From Serratia silvae (GTDB lineage Bacteria > Pseudomonadota > Gammaproteobacteria > Enterobacterales > Enterobacteriaceae): a DNA stretch of 64,000 bases. This document shows positions 23,259-33,945 of the stretch, piece after piece (within the stretch, counting starts at the first letter, position 1; each line of letters opens with the position of its first letter). A program made the translations under genes and the position numbers. The stretch spans positions 62,001-126,000 of the forward strand of contig NZ_JAGQDC010000016.1 of assembly GCF_023282985.1 (NCBI RefSeq), in the 5' to 3' direction. The notes below the pieces were generated by a model, which was not told the origin of the DNA, made no database searches, and saw nothing but the letters and a program-made list of their open reading frames with translations.

Positions 23259-24202
23259 TGAGTCGCCCTCGCCGTCGCGGCCGTGACATTCACGGCGTAC
23301 TGCTGTTGGACAAACCGCAGGGCTTGTCGTCCAACGACGCCCTGCAAAAAGTAAAACGTATCTACAATGCCAACCGCGCGGGCCACACCGGCGCGCTCGA
23401 TCCACTGGCGACCGGTATGCTGCCAATCTGCCTGGGTGAGGCCACCAAGTTCTCCCAGTATCTGCTCGATTCCGATAAGCGTTACCGCGTGATTGCCCGT
23501 TTGGGCCAGCGCACGGATACCTCGGATGCCGATGGCCAGATCGTGCAGGAGCGGCCGGTAAACTTCACCCAGGCGCAGCTCGATACCGCGTTGGACACCT
23601 TCAGGGGTAACATCCAGCAGGTGCCTTCGATGTATTCCGCACTGAAATACCAAGGCAAAAAGCTGTACGAATATGCTCGCCAGGGTATCGAAGTCCCGCG
23701 TGAAGCTCGTAGCATCACCGTGTATGAGTTGCAGTTTATCCGCTGGGAAGGGGATGAGCTTGAGCTGGAAATTCACTGCTCGAAAGGCACTTACATCCGC
23801 ACTATTACGGATGACCTCGGTGAACTGCTGGGCTGTGGAGCACACGTGATTTATCTGCGTCGCCTGCAGGTGGCGAAGTATCCGATTGCCCGCATGATCA
23901 CGTTGGAACAACTGAATGCGTTATTGGAACAGGCACAGGAACAGAGCATTGCGCCAAGCGAGCTGCTCGATCCATTGCTGATGCCGATGGACAGCCCGGC
24001 CGAAGACTTCCCTGAAGTGAACTTACTGCCAGCGGTAGCGGGTTACGTCAAACAAGGGCAGCCGGTGCAGGCCGCAGGGGCTCCAGCCTCGGGTCTGGTG
24101 CGCATTACCGAAGGCGAAGAACGTAAATTTATCGGCATTGGCGAGATTGCCGATGATGGCCGAGTCGCGCCGCGCCGCCTGGTTGTCGAATATTTCGACT
24201 GA
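23258..24202 (+). CDS. truB: tRNA pseudouridine-55 synthase
   Basis: Forms pseudouridine 55 in the T-loop of tRNAs. 314 residues. Catalytic Asp48 sits in [19 protein letters not shown] and a C-terminal PUA domain (about 250-314) complete the enzyme. Overlaps rbfA by one base. Confidence 0.97.
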   Translation: MSRPRRRGRDIHGVLLLDKPQGLSSNDALQKVKRIYNANRAGHTGALDPLATGMLPICLGEATKFSQYLLDSDKRYRVIARLGQRTDTSDADGQIVQERPVNFTQAQLDTALDTFRGNIQQVPSMYSALKYQGKKLYEYARQGIEVPREARSITVYELQFIRWEGDELELEIHCSKGTYIRTITDDLGELLGCGAHVIYLRRLQVAKYPIARMITLEQLNALLEQAQEQSIAPSELLDPLLMPMDSPAEDFPEVNLLPAVAGYVKQGQPVQAAGAPASGLVRITEGEERKFIGIGEIADDGRVAPRRLVVEYFD

Positions 24203-24317
24203 CCTGCCCGCCTTGCGATCGCCCTGCGCTAAGAGTAGAATGGCGCAGCTTATGCATTGGGTTGCTGAATTAGAGATCGGCGCCTGTATTTATTATCTAT
24301 AATTTTGGAGTATGACA

Positions 24318-24587
24318 ATGTCTCTAAGTGTTGAAGCTAAAGCTAAAATCGTAGCTGACTTCGGTCGTGGTACTAACGACAGCGGTTCTACCGAAGTTCA
24401 GGTTGCCCTGTTGACTGCGCAGATCAACCATCTGCAAGGCCACTTCTCAGAGCACAAAAAAGATCACCACAGCCGTCGTGGTCTGCTGCGTATGGTTTCT
24501 CAGCGTCGTAAGCTGCTGGACTACCTGAAGCGTAAAGATGTAGCACGTTACACCAGCCTGATCGAGCGTCTGGGTCTGCGTCGCTAA
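24318..24587 (+). CDS. rpsO: 30S ribosomal protein S15
   Basis: 89-residue S15 from ATG 24318 ([17 protein letters not shown]). Conserved H-helix [17 protein letters not shown] and [13 protein letters not shown]15 represses its own translation through a leader pseudoknot in E. coli; the leader here lies at about 24240-24317. Followed by a terminator and then the pnp leader. Confidence 0.98.
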   Translation: MSLSVEAKAKIVADFGRGTNDSGSTEVQVALLTAQINHLQGHFSEHKKDHHSRRGLLRMVSQRRKLLDYLKRKDVARYTSLIERLGLRR

Positions 24588-24605
24588 TCGAGCAAGTTTC
24601 AGTAG

Positions 24606-24633
24606 AAAGGGGCCAAATTTGGCCCCTTTCTTC
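24606..24633 (+). terminator. Rho-independent terminator of rpsO
   Basis: Twelve-base inverted repeat AAAGGGGCCAAA/TTTGGCCCCTTT followed by CTTCT. Confidence 0.92.
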
Positions 24634-24693
24634 TAGGAAGCATAAGCAAATCAGGTTAATGTATTACTGAGGATCTTCCGTTACAGAGGTTCG

Positions 24694-24747
24694 CGCGGCT
24701 AATGAGAGGCTTTATCTCATGAGAGATAAGGATTGTCATTAGTCGCG
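24694..24747 (+). promoter_or_regulatory. Long pnp leader hairpin (RNase III target)
   Basis: CGCGGCTAATGA (24694-24705) pairs with TCATTAGTCGCG (24736-24747), and an inner hairpin TTATCTC/GAGATAA fills the loop. Its position 80-130 bases upstream of pnp matches the E. coli leader hairpin cut by RNase III and then used by PNPase for autocontrol. Here the function is inferred. Confidence 0.7.
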
Positions 24748-24827
24748 AGGATGTAGTGAGAAGGTCAGTGAACCACAGGCGTGTCGAGTCGAAGAACGAT
24801 TGCGCGCCACCAATTAAGGATTAAATT

Positions 24828-26948
24828 TTGCTGACTCCGATTATTCGCAAATTCCAGTATGGCCAACACACCGTGACGCTTGAGACCGGTATGATGGCAC
24901 GTCAAGCCACCGCCGCCGTGATGGTGAGCATGGATGACACCGCAGTATTCGTCACCGTTGTAGGCCAGAAGAAAGCCAAACCAGGCCAGAGCTTCTTCCC
25001 TCTGACCGTGAACTATCAGGAGCGTACTTACGCTGCTGGCCGTATCCCGGGTAGCTTCTTCCGTCGTGAAGGCCGTCCTAGCGAAGGCGAAACCCTGACT
25101 TCCCGTCTGATTGACCGTCCGATCCGCCCACTGTTCCCAGATAGCTTCCTGAACGAAGTGCAAGTGATCGCCACCGTGGTTTCCGTGAACCCACAGGTAA
25201 ACCCAGACATCGTAGCGATGATCGGTGCCTCTGCTGCCCTGAGCCTGTCCGGTATTCCGTTCAATGGGCCAATCGGTTCTGCGCGCGTGGGTTACATCAA
25301 CAATCAGTACGTACTGAACCCAACCACCGACGAGCTGAAAGAAAGCAGCCTGGACTTGGTGGTTGCTGGTACCGCAGGCGCGGTGCTGATGGTGGAATCC
25401 GAAGCAGACGTGCTGAGCGAAGATCAGATGCTGGGCGCAGTAGTGTTTGGCCACGATCAACAGCAAATCGTTATCGAAAACATTAACGCTCTGGTTGCCG
25501 AAGCTGGCAAGCCGAAGTGGGATTGGCAGGCACCAGCAGTTAACGAAGCGCTGCATGCGCGCGTAGCTGAGCTGGCCGAAAGCCGTCTGGGCGATGCTTA
25601 CCACATCACCGAAAAACAAGAGCGTTACGCTCAGGTTGATGCGATCAAAGACAGCGTAGTGGAAACTCTGCTGGCGCAAGACGAGACTCTGGACGCGTCT
25701 GAAATTCAGGATATCCTGGGCACCGTTGAGAAAAACGTCGTACGTAGCCGTGTGCTGCGTGGCGAGCCGCGTATCGATGGCCGCGAGAAAGACATGATCC
25801 GTGGTCTGGACGTGCGCACTGGCGTCCTGCCACGTACCCACGGTTCTGCACTGTTCACCCGTGGTGAAACTCAGGCGCTGGTTACTGCCACTCTGGGTAC
25901 CGCTCGTGACGCACAGAACATTGATGAGCTGATGGGTGAGAAAACCGACAGCTTCCTGTTCCACTACAACTTCCCTCCGTACTCTGTTGGCGAAACCGGC
26001 ATGGTAGGTTCACCGAAGCGTCGTGAAATCGGTCATGGTCGTCTGGCAAAACGTGGTGTTTTAGCTATGATGCCTAAACCAGAAGATTTCCCGTACACCG
26101 TGCGTGTGGTGTCTGAAATCACCGAATCCAACGGTTCTTCTTCAATGGCTTCCGTTTGTGGTGCTTCTCTGGCACTGATGGACGCAGGCGTGCCAATCAA
26201 GGCAGCTGTTGCGGGTATCGCAATGGGCCTGGTGAAAGAAGACGAAAACTTTGTTGTACTGTCTGACATTCTGGGTGACGAAGATCACCTGGGCGACATG
26301 GACTTCAAAGTGGCCGGTAGCCGCGATGGTATCACCGCGCTGCAGATGGACATTAAAATTGAAGGTATCACCCGCGAAATCATGCAGGTGGCTCTGAATC
26401 AGGCCAAAGGTGCTCGTCTGCACATTCTGGGCGTGATGGAACAGGCTATCAGCACGCCGCGTGGCGATATCTCTGAGTTCGCACCACGTATTCACACCAT
26501 CAAGATCAATCCAGACAAGATCAAAGATGTGATCGGTAAAGGCGGCTCAGTCATCCGTGCGTTGACCGAAGAGACTGGCACCACGATCGAAATTGAAGAC
26601 GACGGTACAGTGAAGATTGCTGCAACCGACGGCGACAAAGCGAAGTTCGCTATCCGCCGCATCGAAGAGATCACCGCAGAGATCGAAGTTGGCCGTGTGT
26701 ATCAGGGTAAAGTGACCCGTATCGTTGATTTTGGTGCCTTCGTGGCCATCGGCGGCGGTAAAGAAGGCCTGGTGCACATCTCTCAAATCGCCGACAAGCG
26801 CGTTGAGAAAGTGACCGACTATCTGCAAATGGGTCAGGAAGTACCGGTTAAGGTACTGGAAGTTGATCGCCAGGGCCGTGTGCGTCTGAGCATCAAAGAA
26901 GCTACAGCGCCAGAATCCGCTGCGGCTCCTGCACCAGAAGCAGAATAA
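24828..26948 (+). CDS. pnp: Polynucleotide phosphorylase
   Basis: 3'-to-5' phosphorolytic exoribonuclease of the RNA degradosome. 706 residues. TTG start ([13 protein letters not shown]) after TAAGGA, the same unusual start codon as in E. coli. Two RNase PH domains (about 1-210 and 310-545; catalytic segment [19 protein letters not shown]), KH domain ([17 protein letters not shown], about 560-590) and S1 domain (about 620-690). The Ala/Pro-rich end is shorter than that of E. coli. Confidence 0.97.
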   Translation: MLTPIIRKFQYGQHTVTLETGMMARQATAAVMVSMDDTAVFVTVVGQKKAKPGQSFFPLTVNYQERTYAAGRIPGSFFRREGRPSEGETLTSRLIDRPIRPLFPDSFLNEVQVIATVVSVNPQVNPDIVAMIGASAALSLSGIPFNGPIGSARVGYINNQYVLNPTTDELKESSLDLVVAGTAGAVLMVESEADVLSEDQMLGAVVFGHDQQQIVIENINALVAEAGKPKWDWQAPAVNEALHARVAELAESRLGDAYHITEKQERYAQVDAIKDSVVETLLAQDETLDASEIQDILGTVEKNVVRSRVLRGEPRIDGREKDMIRGLDVRTGVLPRTHGSALFTRGETQALVTATLGTARDAQNIDELMGEKTDSFLFHYNFPPYSVGETGMVGSPKRREIGHGRLAKRGVLAMMPKPEDFPYTVRVVSEITESNGSSSMASVCGASLALMDAGVPIKAAVAGIAMGLVKEDENFVVLSDILGDEDHLGDMDFKVAGSRDGITALQMDIKIEGITREIMQVALNQAKGARLHILGVMEQAISTPRGDISEFAPRIHTIKINPDKIKDVIGKGGSVIRALTEETGTTIEIEDDGTVKIAATDGDKAKFAIRRIEEITAEIEVGRVYQGKVTRIVDFGAFVAIGGGKEGLVHISQIADKRVEKVTDYLQMGQEVPVKVLEVDRQGRVRLSIKEATAPESAAAPAPEAE

Positions 26949-27077
26949 CTGTATCAACAGTTTTACAGCTCCCTGCCGTTAGGGTTGGGGGCTGTCCTTA
27001 TCGCGTGGGTAGGATACTCGCGTATTAGCAAGCGGAGGACAGGACGTTCATCCAATGTTTGTCTTCGGGAGTAGGAA

Positions 27078-27962
27078 ATGAAGCCTTTCTTGCGCTGGTG
27101 TTACGTTGCGACAGCACTATTGCTGGCAGGATGCAGCAACCATGATTGGCGTAAAGACGAAGTTCTGGCTATTCCGTTGCAGCCCACGCTGCAGCAGGAA
27201 GTAATCCTGGCGCGCATGGAACAAATACTTGCCAGCCGGGCATTAACGGACGATGAGCGAGCACAGCTTTTATATGAGCGCGGTGTGCTGTATGATAGTC
27301 TTGGTTTACGTGCTCTAGCGCGCAATGACTTTTCACAAGCGCTAGCGATACGTCCTGATATGCCAGAAGTTTTCAACTACCTGGGCATTTACTTAACGCA
27401 GGCAGGCAATTTTGATGCTGCCTATGAAGCGTTTGATTCTGTACTAGAGCTTGATCCAACTTACAATTACGCGCGTTTAAACCGGGGCATCGCACTGTAT
27501 TATGGCGGCCGCTTCCCGTTGGCGCAGGATGATCTGCAGGCGTTTTATCAAGACGACCCAAACGATCCCTTCCGTTCGCTGTGGCTTTATCTGGTGGAGA
27601 GAGAAATCGATCCCAAGATGGCTACCGTATCGCTCCAGCAGCGTTATGACAAATCGGACAGAGGGCAATGGGGATGGAATATTGTCGAATTCTACCTGGG
27701 CAAAATCAGCGAAAAAACGCTGATGGAACGCCTCAAGGCAGATGCAACGGATAACACTTCGCTCGCTGAGCATCTCAGTGAAACTGACTTCTATTTAGGT
27801 AAGCACTACCTAAGTCTGGGGGACAAGGACACCGCTTCGGCGCTGTTCAAACTGACGGTGGCTAACAACGTTCATAACTTTGTTGAGCACCGCTATGCAT
27901 TGTTGGAATTGGCGCTGTTGGGCCAAGAACAAGACGACCTATCGGAATCGGACCAGCAATAG
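27078..27962 (+). CDS. nlpI: Lipoprotein NlpI
   Basis: Outer-membrane TPR lipoprotein that adapts peptidoglycan endopeptidases to the Prc protease and scaffolds cell-wall enzymes. 294 residues. The signal peptide ends in LLAGC with lipidated Cys19. TPR repeats are visible ([22 protein letters not shown], then [21 protein letters not shown]). Lies between pnp and deaD, the conserved context. Confidence 0.97.
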   Translation: MKPFLRWCYVATALLLAGCSNHDWRKDEVLAIPLQPTLQQEVILARMEQILASRALTDDERAQLLYERGVLYDSLGLRALARNDFSQALAIRPDMPEVFNYLGIYLTQAGNFDAAYEAFDSVLELDPTYNYARLNRGIALYYGGRFPLAQDDLQAFYQDDPNDPFRSLWLYLVEREIDPKMATVSLQQRYDKSDRGQWGWNIVEFYLGKISEKTLMERLKADATDNTSLAEHLSETDFYLGKHYLSLGDKDTASALFKLTVANNVHNFVEHRYALLELALLGQEQDDLSESDQQ

Positions 27963-28012
27963 CTGACGGACACTTATCAGCCTGATTTACATTGGTTTTT
28001 TTGCCAAAGTAA

Positions 28013-28038
28013 TCGCCTTAACGGGCGAGGGCTTTTTT
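28013..28038 (+). terminator. Probable terminator after nlpI
   Basis: Short stem TCGCC/GGCGA followed by GGGCTTTTTTG. Weak stem but a clear T-run; located in the long leader of deaD. Confidence 0.5.
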
Positions 28039-28149
28039 GTCTGTTTTATAATCTAATTTGAGCCGGTTCACACTTTTCAATGAAAATGACTGAAAATTTT
28101 CTCGACGAGTTATGTAGACTGGCCGCCATTATTAATGAGGCACGTGTAC

Positions 28150-30096
28150 ATGACTACTGAGCTTGAAACCTCTTTTGCTGACCTGGGGCTGTCTGCTCCG
28201 ATCATTGCTGCCCTGACCGATCTGGGCTACGAAAAACCATCACCGATCCAGGCTGAGTGTATTCCTCACCTGTTGAACGGTCGCGACGTGCTGGGCATGG
28301 CGCAGACCGGTAGTGGTAAAACCGCGGCGTTCTCGCTGCCCCTGCTGCACAACCTCGATGCAGCCCTGAAAGCACCACAAATCCTGGTACTGGCTCCGAC
28401 CCGCGAACTGGCGGTTCAGGTAGCTGAAGCCATGACCGATTTCTCCAAGCACATGCATGGCGTTAACGTGGTGGCCCTGTACGGTGGCCAACGTTATGAC
28501 GTGCAGCTGCGCGCTCTGCGTCAGGGCCCGCAAATCGTAGTAGGGACCCCGGGCCGTCTGCTGGATCACCTGAAACGTGGCACCCTGAACCTTTCTGCCC
28601 TGAAAGGCCTGGTTCTGGACGAAGCCGACGAAATGCTGCGCATGGGCTTTATCGAAGACGTAGAAACCATCATGGCGGAGATCCCGGCTGAACATCAGAC
28701 CGCGCTGTTCTCTGCGACCATGCCGGAAGCGATCCGTCGTATTACCCGTCGTTTCATGAAAGATCCACAGGAAGTGCGCATTCAGTCCAGCATCACCACA
28801 CGTCCGGACATCAGCCAGAGCTACTGGACCGTGCAGGGTATGCGTAAAAACGAAGCGCTGGTGCGTTTCCTGGAAGCTGAAGATTTTGACGCGGCGATCA
28901 TCTTCGTGCGTACCAAAAATGCGACCCTGGAAGTGGCCGAAGCGCTGGAGCGCAGCGGTTACAACAGCGCCGCACTGAACGGTGACATGAACCAGGCGCT
29001 GCGTGAGCAGACCTTGGAGCGTCTGAAAAGTGGCCGTCTGGATATTCTGATCGCCACCGACGTTGCCGCTCGTGGTCTGGACGTTGAGCGTATCAGCCTG
29101 GTGGTAAACTATGACATCCCTATGGATTCAGAGTCTTACGTTCACCGTATCGGCCGTACCGGTCGTGCTGGCCGTGCTGGCCGCGCGCTGCTGTTTGTAG
29201 AAAACCGCGAACGCCGCCTGCTGCGCAACATCGAACGCACCATGAAGCTGACCATCCCTGAAGTAGAGCTGCCAAACGCAGATCTGCTGGGTGAGCGCCG
29301 CCTGGCCAAGTTTGCCGCTAAAGTTCAGCAGCAGCTGGAAAGCAGCGATCTGGATATGTACCGTGCGCTGCTGGCTAAGCTGCAGCCGGGTGAAGATCTG
29401 GATATGGAAACGCTGGCCGCTGCACTGCTGAAAATGGCGCAGGGCGAACGTCCTCTGATCCTGCCACCAGATCCGGTATTCAAACCGCGTCAACGTCGTG
29501 AGTTCAACGATCGTGACGAACGTGGGAGCGACCGTCGTCGTGACGCACGTCCAGACAGCCGTGACGGTGGTGCTGAGCGTCCACGTCGCGAACGCCGTGA
29601 CGTTGGTGAAATGCAGTTGTACCGCATTGAAGTGGGCCGTGATGACGGCGTGGAAGTTCGTCATATCGTTGGCGCTATCGCTAACGAAGGTGACATCAGC
29701 AGCCGTTACATTGGTAACATCAAGCTGTTCGCTTCCCACTCTACCATCGAGCTGCCAAAAGGCATGCCGGGCGAGATCCTGAATCACTTCACTCGCACCC
29801 GCATTCTGAACAAGCCGATGAACATGCAACTGCTGGGCGATGCACAGCCGCATGAACGTCGTGAGCGTCCTGCTGGTGGTAACGGTGGTGAGCGCCGTGG
29901 CGGTGCCCGTCCATTCAACGGCGAGCGTCGCGAAGGTGGGCCTGCACCACGCCGTTCTTTCGGTGAGCGTCGTGAAGGCGGTAATGCTGCCGGTGGCGAA
30001 CGCCGTGGCGGTAACTTCAACCGTGACAAGCCAGCACCACGCCGTGACGATGCAGCAGCTCCTGCCGCACCACGTCGCCGTTTCGGTGATGCATAA
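28150..30096 (+). CDS. deaD: Cold-shock DEAD-box RNA helicase DeaD/CsdA
   Basis: ATP-dependent RNA helicase for ribosome assembly and mRNA decay at low temperature. 648 residues from ATG 28150 ([14 protein letters not shown]). Motifs: Q motif [43 protein letters not shown] and HRIGRTGR. The C-terminal RNA-binding domain (about 480-560) is followed by Arg/Gly-rich repeats (ERREGG). The 187-base leader fits a cold-shock mRNA. Confidence 0.97.
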   Translation: MTTELETSFADLGLSAPIIAALTDLGYEKPSPIQAECIPHLLNGRDVLGMAQTGSGKTAAFSLPLLHNLDAALKAPQILVLAPTRELAVQVAEAMTDFSKHMHGVNVVALYGGQRYDVQLRALRQGPQIVVGTPGRLLDHLKRGTLNLSALKGLVLDEADEMLRMGFIEDVETIMAEIPAEHQTALFSATMPEAIRRITRRFMKDPQEVRIQSSITTRPDISQSYWTVQGMRKNEALVRFLEAEDFDAAIIFVRTKNATLEVAEALERSGYNSAALNGDMNQALREQTLERLKSGRLDILIATDVAARGLDVERISLVVNYDIPMDSESYVHRIGRTGRAGRAGRALLFVENRERRLLRNIERTMKLTIPEVELPNADLLGERRLAKFAAKVQQQLESSDLDMYRALLAKLQPGEDLDMETLAAALLKMAQGERPLILPPDPVFKPRQRREFNDRDERGSDRRRDARPDSRDGGAERPRRERRDVGEMQLYRIEVGRDDGVEVRHIVGAIANEGDISSRYIGNIKLFASHSTIELPKGMPGEILNHFTRTRILNKPMNMQLLGDAQPHERRERPAGGNGGERRGGARPFNGERREGGPAPRRSFGERREGGNAAGGERRGGNFNRDKPAPRRDDAAAPAAPRRRFGDA

Positions 30097-30133
30097 GCGT
30101 TGATTTGACCGTATACGGTTAATCAGCTTAAGA

Positions 30134-30161
30134 AACCAGTCTTCGGACTGGTTTTTTTTTG
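30134..30161 (+). terminator. Rho-independent terminator of deaD
   Basis: Stem AACCAGTC/GACTGGTT with a TTCG tetraloop and a nine-base T-run; a textbook intrinsic terminator. Confidence 0.97.
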
Positions 30162-30200
30162 CCTGGCATCTCAGTTAATACCGCTAAAGGGCGTATCATT

Positions 30201-30218
30201 CGTAAGATTTATCTTACG
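30201..30218. promoter_or_regulatory. Palindromic operator-like site before yedE
   Basis: Perfect inverted repeat CGTAAGAT-TT-ATCTTACG ending 17 bases before the yedE start, overlapping the likely promoter or ribosome-site region. Looks like a dimeric repressor site; the regulator is unknown. Confidence 0.5.
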
Positions 30219-30235
30219 GATGCACAGGAGCTGCC

Positions 30236-31450
30236 GTGAACTGGCAACAATTCAAATCTCAATACCTGGTGCGCTTTTGGGCGCCCTTACCGGCGGTAAT
30301 CGCAGCCGGGATCCTCTCGACCTACTATTTCGGCATGACCGGCACCTTCTGGGCGGTAACCGGCGAATTTACCCGCTGGGGCGGCCATATTTTGCAGTGG
30401 TTTGGTTTTCACCCCGAGCAGTGGGGCTACTTTAAGGTGATCGGCCTGCAGGGCACACCGCTCGATCGTATCGATGGGCGCATGATTATCGGCATGTTTG
30501 CGGGTTGCATCGCTGCCGCGCTGTGGGCCAACAACATCAAACTACGTCTGCCGCAGCACCGCATCCGCATTGCACAGGCGTTGCTGGGCGGCATTATTGC
30601 CGGTTTTGGTGCGCGTTTGGCGATGGGATGTAACCTGGCGGCCTTCTTTACCGGTATTCCACAGTTCTCTTTGCATGCCTGGTTTTTTGCGCTGGCCACG
30701 GCGGTGGGATCTTACTTCGGTGCCAAATTCACCTTGCTGCCGATGTTCCGTATCCCGGTCAAGCTGCAAAGAGTGAAAGCGGCCTCACCGTTGACGCAAA
30801 AGCCTGAGCAGGCACGCCGTCGTTTCCGTTTGGGGATGGTGGTTTTTTGCCTCACGGTGGCCTGGTCATTATGGACGCTGTTTGATGCGCCGAAGCTCGG
30901 CATCGCCATGCTGTTTGGTATCGGTTTTGGCCTGCTGATTGAACGGGCGCAGATCTGCTTTACCTCGGCGTTCCGCGATCTGTGGATCACTGGCCGTACG
31001 CATATGGCCAAAGCCATTATTATCGGCATGGCGGTCAGCGCCATCGGCATCTTCAGCTATGTGCAGCTGGGCGTCTCGCCGAAGATTATGTGGGCCGGGC
31101 CCAACGCGGTACTGGGCGGCCTGCTGTTTGGCTTCGGTATTGTGCTGGCTGGCGGCTGTGAAACCGGCTGGATGTATCGTGCGGTGGAAGGGCAAGTCCA
31201 TTACTGGTGGGTGGGATTGGGCAACATTATCGGTGCCACGCTGCTAGCCTACTACTGGGACGATCTGGCACCAGCCTTGGCGACCAACTACGACAAGATT
31301 AACCTGCTGGACACCTTCGGACCGATCGGCGGTCTGCTGGTGACCTATCTGCTGCTGGCCATCGCCTTTGCCGCGATGCTGTGGTGGGAGAAACGGTTTT
31401 TCCGCACCAAGCCAGATGCACAGGTGGTGAACTTAAGGAGTGAAGCATGA
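30236..31450 (+). CDS. yedE: YeeE/YedE-family inner-membrane transporter
   Basis: 404-residue multi-spanning membrane protein with two YeeE/YedE half-repeats. The conserved cysteine signatures MGCNLAAFFTGI (about 125-136) and GGCETGWMYRA (about 303-313) fit thiosulfate/sulfur-carrier uptake by relatives (TsuA). GTG 30236 is preceded by AGGAG. Overlaps yedF by ATGA, so the pair likely works together: membrane sulfur or selenium import handing over to the TusA-like protein. Substrate not proven. Confidence 0.9.
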   Translation: MNWQQFKSQYLVRFWAPLPAVIAAGILSTYYFGMTGTFWAVTGEFTRWGGHILQWFGFHPEQWGYFKVIGLQGTPLDRIDGRMIIGMFAGCIAAALWANNIKLRLPQHRIRIAQALLGGIIAGFGARLAMGCNLAAFFTGIPQFSLHAWFFALATAVGSYFGAKFTLLPMFRIPVKLQRVKAASPLTQKPEQARRRFRLGMVVFCLTVAWSLWTLFDAPKLGIAMLFGIGFGLLIERAQICFTSAFRDLWITGRTHMAKAIIIGMAVSAIGIFSYVQLGVSPKIMWAGPNAVLGGLLFGFGIVLAGGCETGWMYRAVEGQVHYWWVGLGNIIGATLLAYYWDDLAPALATNYDKINLLDTFGPIGGLLVTYLLLAIAFAAMLWWEKRFFRTKPDAQVVNLRSEA

Positions 31451-31686
31451 AACAGACAGAGATCGTGCCGGATTACCGGTTGGATATGGTGGGAGAGCCT
31501 TGTCCGTATCCGGCGGTGGCCACGTTAGAGGCGATGCCGCAGCTGAAACCGGGCGAAATATTGGAAGTGATCAGCGACTGTCCGCAGTCGATCAATAATA
31601 TCCCGCTCGATGCCCGTAACCACGGCTACAAGGTGCTGGATATCCAGCAGGATGGGCCAACCATTCGCTACCTGATCCAGCGTTGA
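31447..31686 (+). CDS. yedF: TusA-family sulfurtransferase-like protein YedF
   Basis: 79 residues with the SirA/TusA fold. The sulfur-carrying cysteine lies in GEPCPYP (Cys about 19), and a second Cys occurs in SDCPQS. Starts inside the yedE stop (ATGA overlap), typical for yedE-yedF. Likely accepts or relays sulfur (or selenium) from the YedE channel. Confidence 0.92.
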   Translation: MKQTEIVPDYRLDMVGEPCPYPAVATLEAMPQLKPGEILEVISDCPQSINNIPLDARNHGYKVLDIQQDGPTIRYLIQR

Positions 31687-31692
31687 TAGAAC

Positions 31693-31718
31693 AAGGGCAC
31701 CATTACGGTGCCCTTATC
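31693..31718. terminator. Bidirectional terminator between yedF and yhbW
   Basis: Stem AAGGGCACC (31693-31701)/GGTGCCCTT (31707-31715), loop ATTAC. Lies between two convergent genes. Confidence 0.85.
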
Positions 31719-31720
31719 AT

Positions 31721-32734
31721 TTATTCCTTCACTAAATCGCCTTTCACCCCGGCAACAATCTCAAACGACCGTAAACGCGCCTGATGATCGAAAATCTGGC
31801 CGTTAACCATGATCTCGTCCGCGCCGGTTTCGCGCAGCAGGCTTTGCAGGCCATGGCGGATGGTGCTTTCGCTACCGACGATCGACATACGTAGCGCCTG
31901 ATCGACGCCATACTGCTCACCTGCGGTCCACAGCGCATGGATATTATCGACCGGCGGCGGCAGTGGGCCTGGTGAGCCACGGCGCAGGTTGATAAACTGC
32001 TGCTGCATGGAGGTGAACAGGAAGCGGGCGTTTTGGTCACTGTCTGCGGCGACCACGTTGACGCACACCATCGCGTGCGGCTGCTGGCATTGCTCAGACG
32101 GCTTAAAGTTCTCACGGTACACATTCAGTGCCTGGAACAGCATATCTGGCGCAAAGTGCGAGGCGAAGGCAAACGGCAGGCCGAGCTGTGCTGCCAACTG
32201 CGCACTGTACAGGCTAGAACCCAACAGCCAGATTGGCACCTGTAAACCTTGGCCCGGCACGGCCTGTACCGCTTGCCCTGGCTGCACTTCGCCAAAGTAA
32301 TGTTGCAGTTCTTGCACGTCACGCGGGAAGTTGTCTACCTCGCCAGAGAGGTGGCGACGCAGCGCCATCATGGTGCGTTGGTCAGTACCCGGTGCGCGGC
32401 CAAGCCCCAGATCGATACGCCCCGGATAGAGTGATTCCAAGGTGCCGAACTGTTCGGCGATCACCAGCGGCGCATGGTTTGGCAGCATCACGCCGCCTGA
32501 GCCGAGGCGAATGCTCTGGGTGCCGGATGCTAAATAACCTAGTAATACCGACGTCGCTGCACTGCCGATGCCGGTCATATTGTGGTGTTCTGCTAGCCAG
32601 TAGCGCTGATAGCCCCACTTTTCAGCATGTTGCGCCAAATCCAGCGAGCCGTGAAACGCGTCGCGCGCCTTGGCTCCCTGAGGGATCGGGGATAAATCCA
32701 GTACCGAAAGCGGCACCCGTGTATTATCTGTCAT
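31721..32734 (-). CDS. yhbW: Luciferase-like monooxygenase YhbW
   Basis: Bacterial-luciferase-family flavin-dependent protein (about 337 residues), orthologue of E. coli YhbW, which also lies near deaD. Conserved blocks: [53 protein letters not shown]. Substrate unknown. ATG 32734 or 32740 may be used. A GATATCCG/CGGATATC inverted repeat (32754-32781) lies in its leader. Confidence 0.92.
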   Translation of the reverse strand: MTDNTRVPLSVLDLSPIPQGAKARDAFHGSLDLAQHAEKWGYQRYWLAEHHNMTGIGSAATSVLLGYLASGTQSIRLGSGGVMLPNHAPLVIAEQFGTLESLYPGRIDLGLGRAPGTDQRTMMALRRHLSGEVDNFPRDVQELQHYFGEVQPGQAVQAVPGQGLQVPIWLLGSSLYSAQLAAQLGLPFAFASHFAPDMLFQALNVYRENFKPSEQCQQPHAMVCVNVVAADSDQNARFLFTSMQQQFINLRRGSPGPLPPPVDNIHALWTAGEQYGVDQALRMSIVGSESTIRHGLQSLLRETGADEIMVNGQIFDHQARLRSFEIVAGVKGDLVKE

Positions 32735-32973
32735 TTTCATCGTCCATTGTGCTGATATCCGTGTTTTTTTAACCGGATATCGGATTGATCGCTTAAAGGG
32801 CGATTGCAGGGATCTGCAACTGAAAAAGCAATTATACTTTTTGTGTTAAAAGCATAATCGAAAATACGGTTATAAAAGGGGATATATGTGCTCGTAATAT
32901 CCTTATGAGAATAATGGCTTTTTAGGGTTATGATGACTTTTGTTTGCACGCTGATGTTCAAGGGGCTGAAGTA

Positions 32974-33945
32974 ATGAAGAAGAAGACGCTGTTTACCCTG
33001 CTGCTGATGGGGATAGTTATCGCCATGGCGGTGCTATTCCGCGCGCATAATCAGGATTTGTTGTTGCAGGGCGAAGTGGATGCCCCCGAAGTGATCGTCG
33101 CCTCCAAAGCCAAGGGCCGGGTGATAGAGCGCCTGGTTGAACGTGGTGACGATGTGAAAGCCGGGCAACTGTTGCTGCGGTTGGAAAGCCCGGAACTGAT
33201 GGCCCAGCTACGTTCGGCGCAGGCTTCGCGGGATGAGGCCCAAGCGCAATTGGACGAATCGTTGCACGGCACTCGTGAAGAAAGCATCCGTAACCTGCGC
33301 GCCAACCTGGCACAGGCCGAGGCGCAGTACCAGAATGCCCAACACGATTACGACCGTAACCTGAGCGTTGCCAGCAAAGGCTACGTATCCAAATCTGAAT
33401 TGGACAACTCACGCCGTGCGCGTGATACCGCCTATCAACAAGTGCAGGCCGCCAAAGCCAATCTGGACGAAGGCATCAATGGCGATCGCATCGAACTACG
33501 GCAAAAATATGCAGCTGCCCTGCGGGCTACCGAGCAAGACCTGTTAGAGATCCAGGCCCAAACCGACGACCTACTCGTTAAAGCTCCGGTTGATGGCGAG
33601 GTAGGGCCAATCCCGGCAGAGGTGGGTGAGTTGCTCAACGCCTCCAGCCCGTTGATGACGCTGATCCGCGTACCGGACGCCTATTTCGTGTTTAACCTGC
33701 GGGAAGATATTCTGGCTCATGTCCGCAAGGGCGATAAAATTCAACTGCGTGTACCGGCACTGAAAGACCAAACGATCGAGGCTGAAGTGCGCTATATCGC
33801 GCCGTTGGGGGATTACGCCACCAAGCGTGCCACGCGAGCCACCGGTGACTTTGATCTGAAAACCTTTGAAGTTCGTTTGTATCCGTCGCAGCCGATAGAT
33901 GGCCTGCGCCCAGGGATGAGCACCTTATGGCAATGGAAAGAGTAA
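32974..33945 (+). CDS. HlyD-family membrane fusion protein
   Basis: Periplasmic adaptor of an export system, 323 residues. N-terminal signal-anchor helix (about 5-23), lipoyl/barrel-sandwich half (VIVASKAKGRVIERLVERGDDVKAGQLLLRLES, about 39-71), a coiled-coil hairpin (about 73-190), the returning lipoyl half (LVKAPVDGEVGPIPAEVGE) and a beta-barrel end. First of three overlapping genes with two ABC-2 permeases. ATG 32974 chosen over an upstream in-frame start lacking the hydrophobic anchor position. Confidence 0.88.
   Translation: MKKKTLFTLLLMGIVIAMAVLFRAHNQDLLLQGEVDAPEVIVASKAKGRVIERLVERGDDVKAGQLLLRLESPELMAQLRSAQASRDEAQAQLDESLHGTREESIRNLRANLAQAEAQYQNAQHDYDRNLSVASKGYVSKSELDNSRRARDTAYQQVQAAKANLDEGINGDRIELRQKYAAALRATEQDLLEIQAQTDDLLVKAPVDGEVGPIPAEVGELLNASSPLMTLIRVPDAYFVFNLREDILAHVRKGDKIQLRVPALKDQTIEAEVRYIAPLGDYATKRATRATGDFDLKTFEVRLYPSQPIDGLRPGMSTLWQWKE

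Noticed and set aside
24765-25964. 399-codon minus-strand frame opposite pnp
   Set aside because: Antisense shadow of pnp with low-complexity composition and no ribosome site.
26966-26996. Possible terminator hairpin after pnp (ACAGCTCCC/GGGGGCTGT)
   Set aside because: The stem is interrupted and no T-run follows; not strong enough to annotate.
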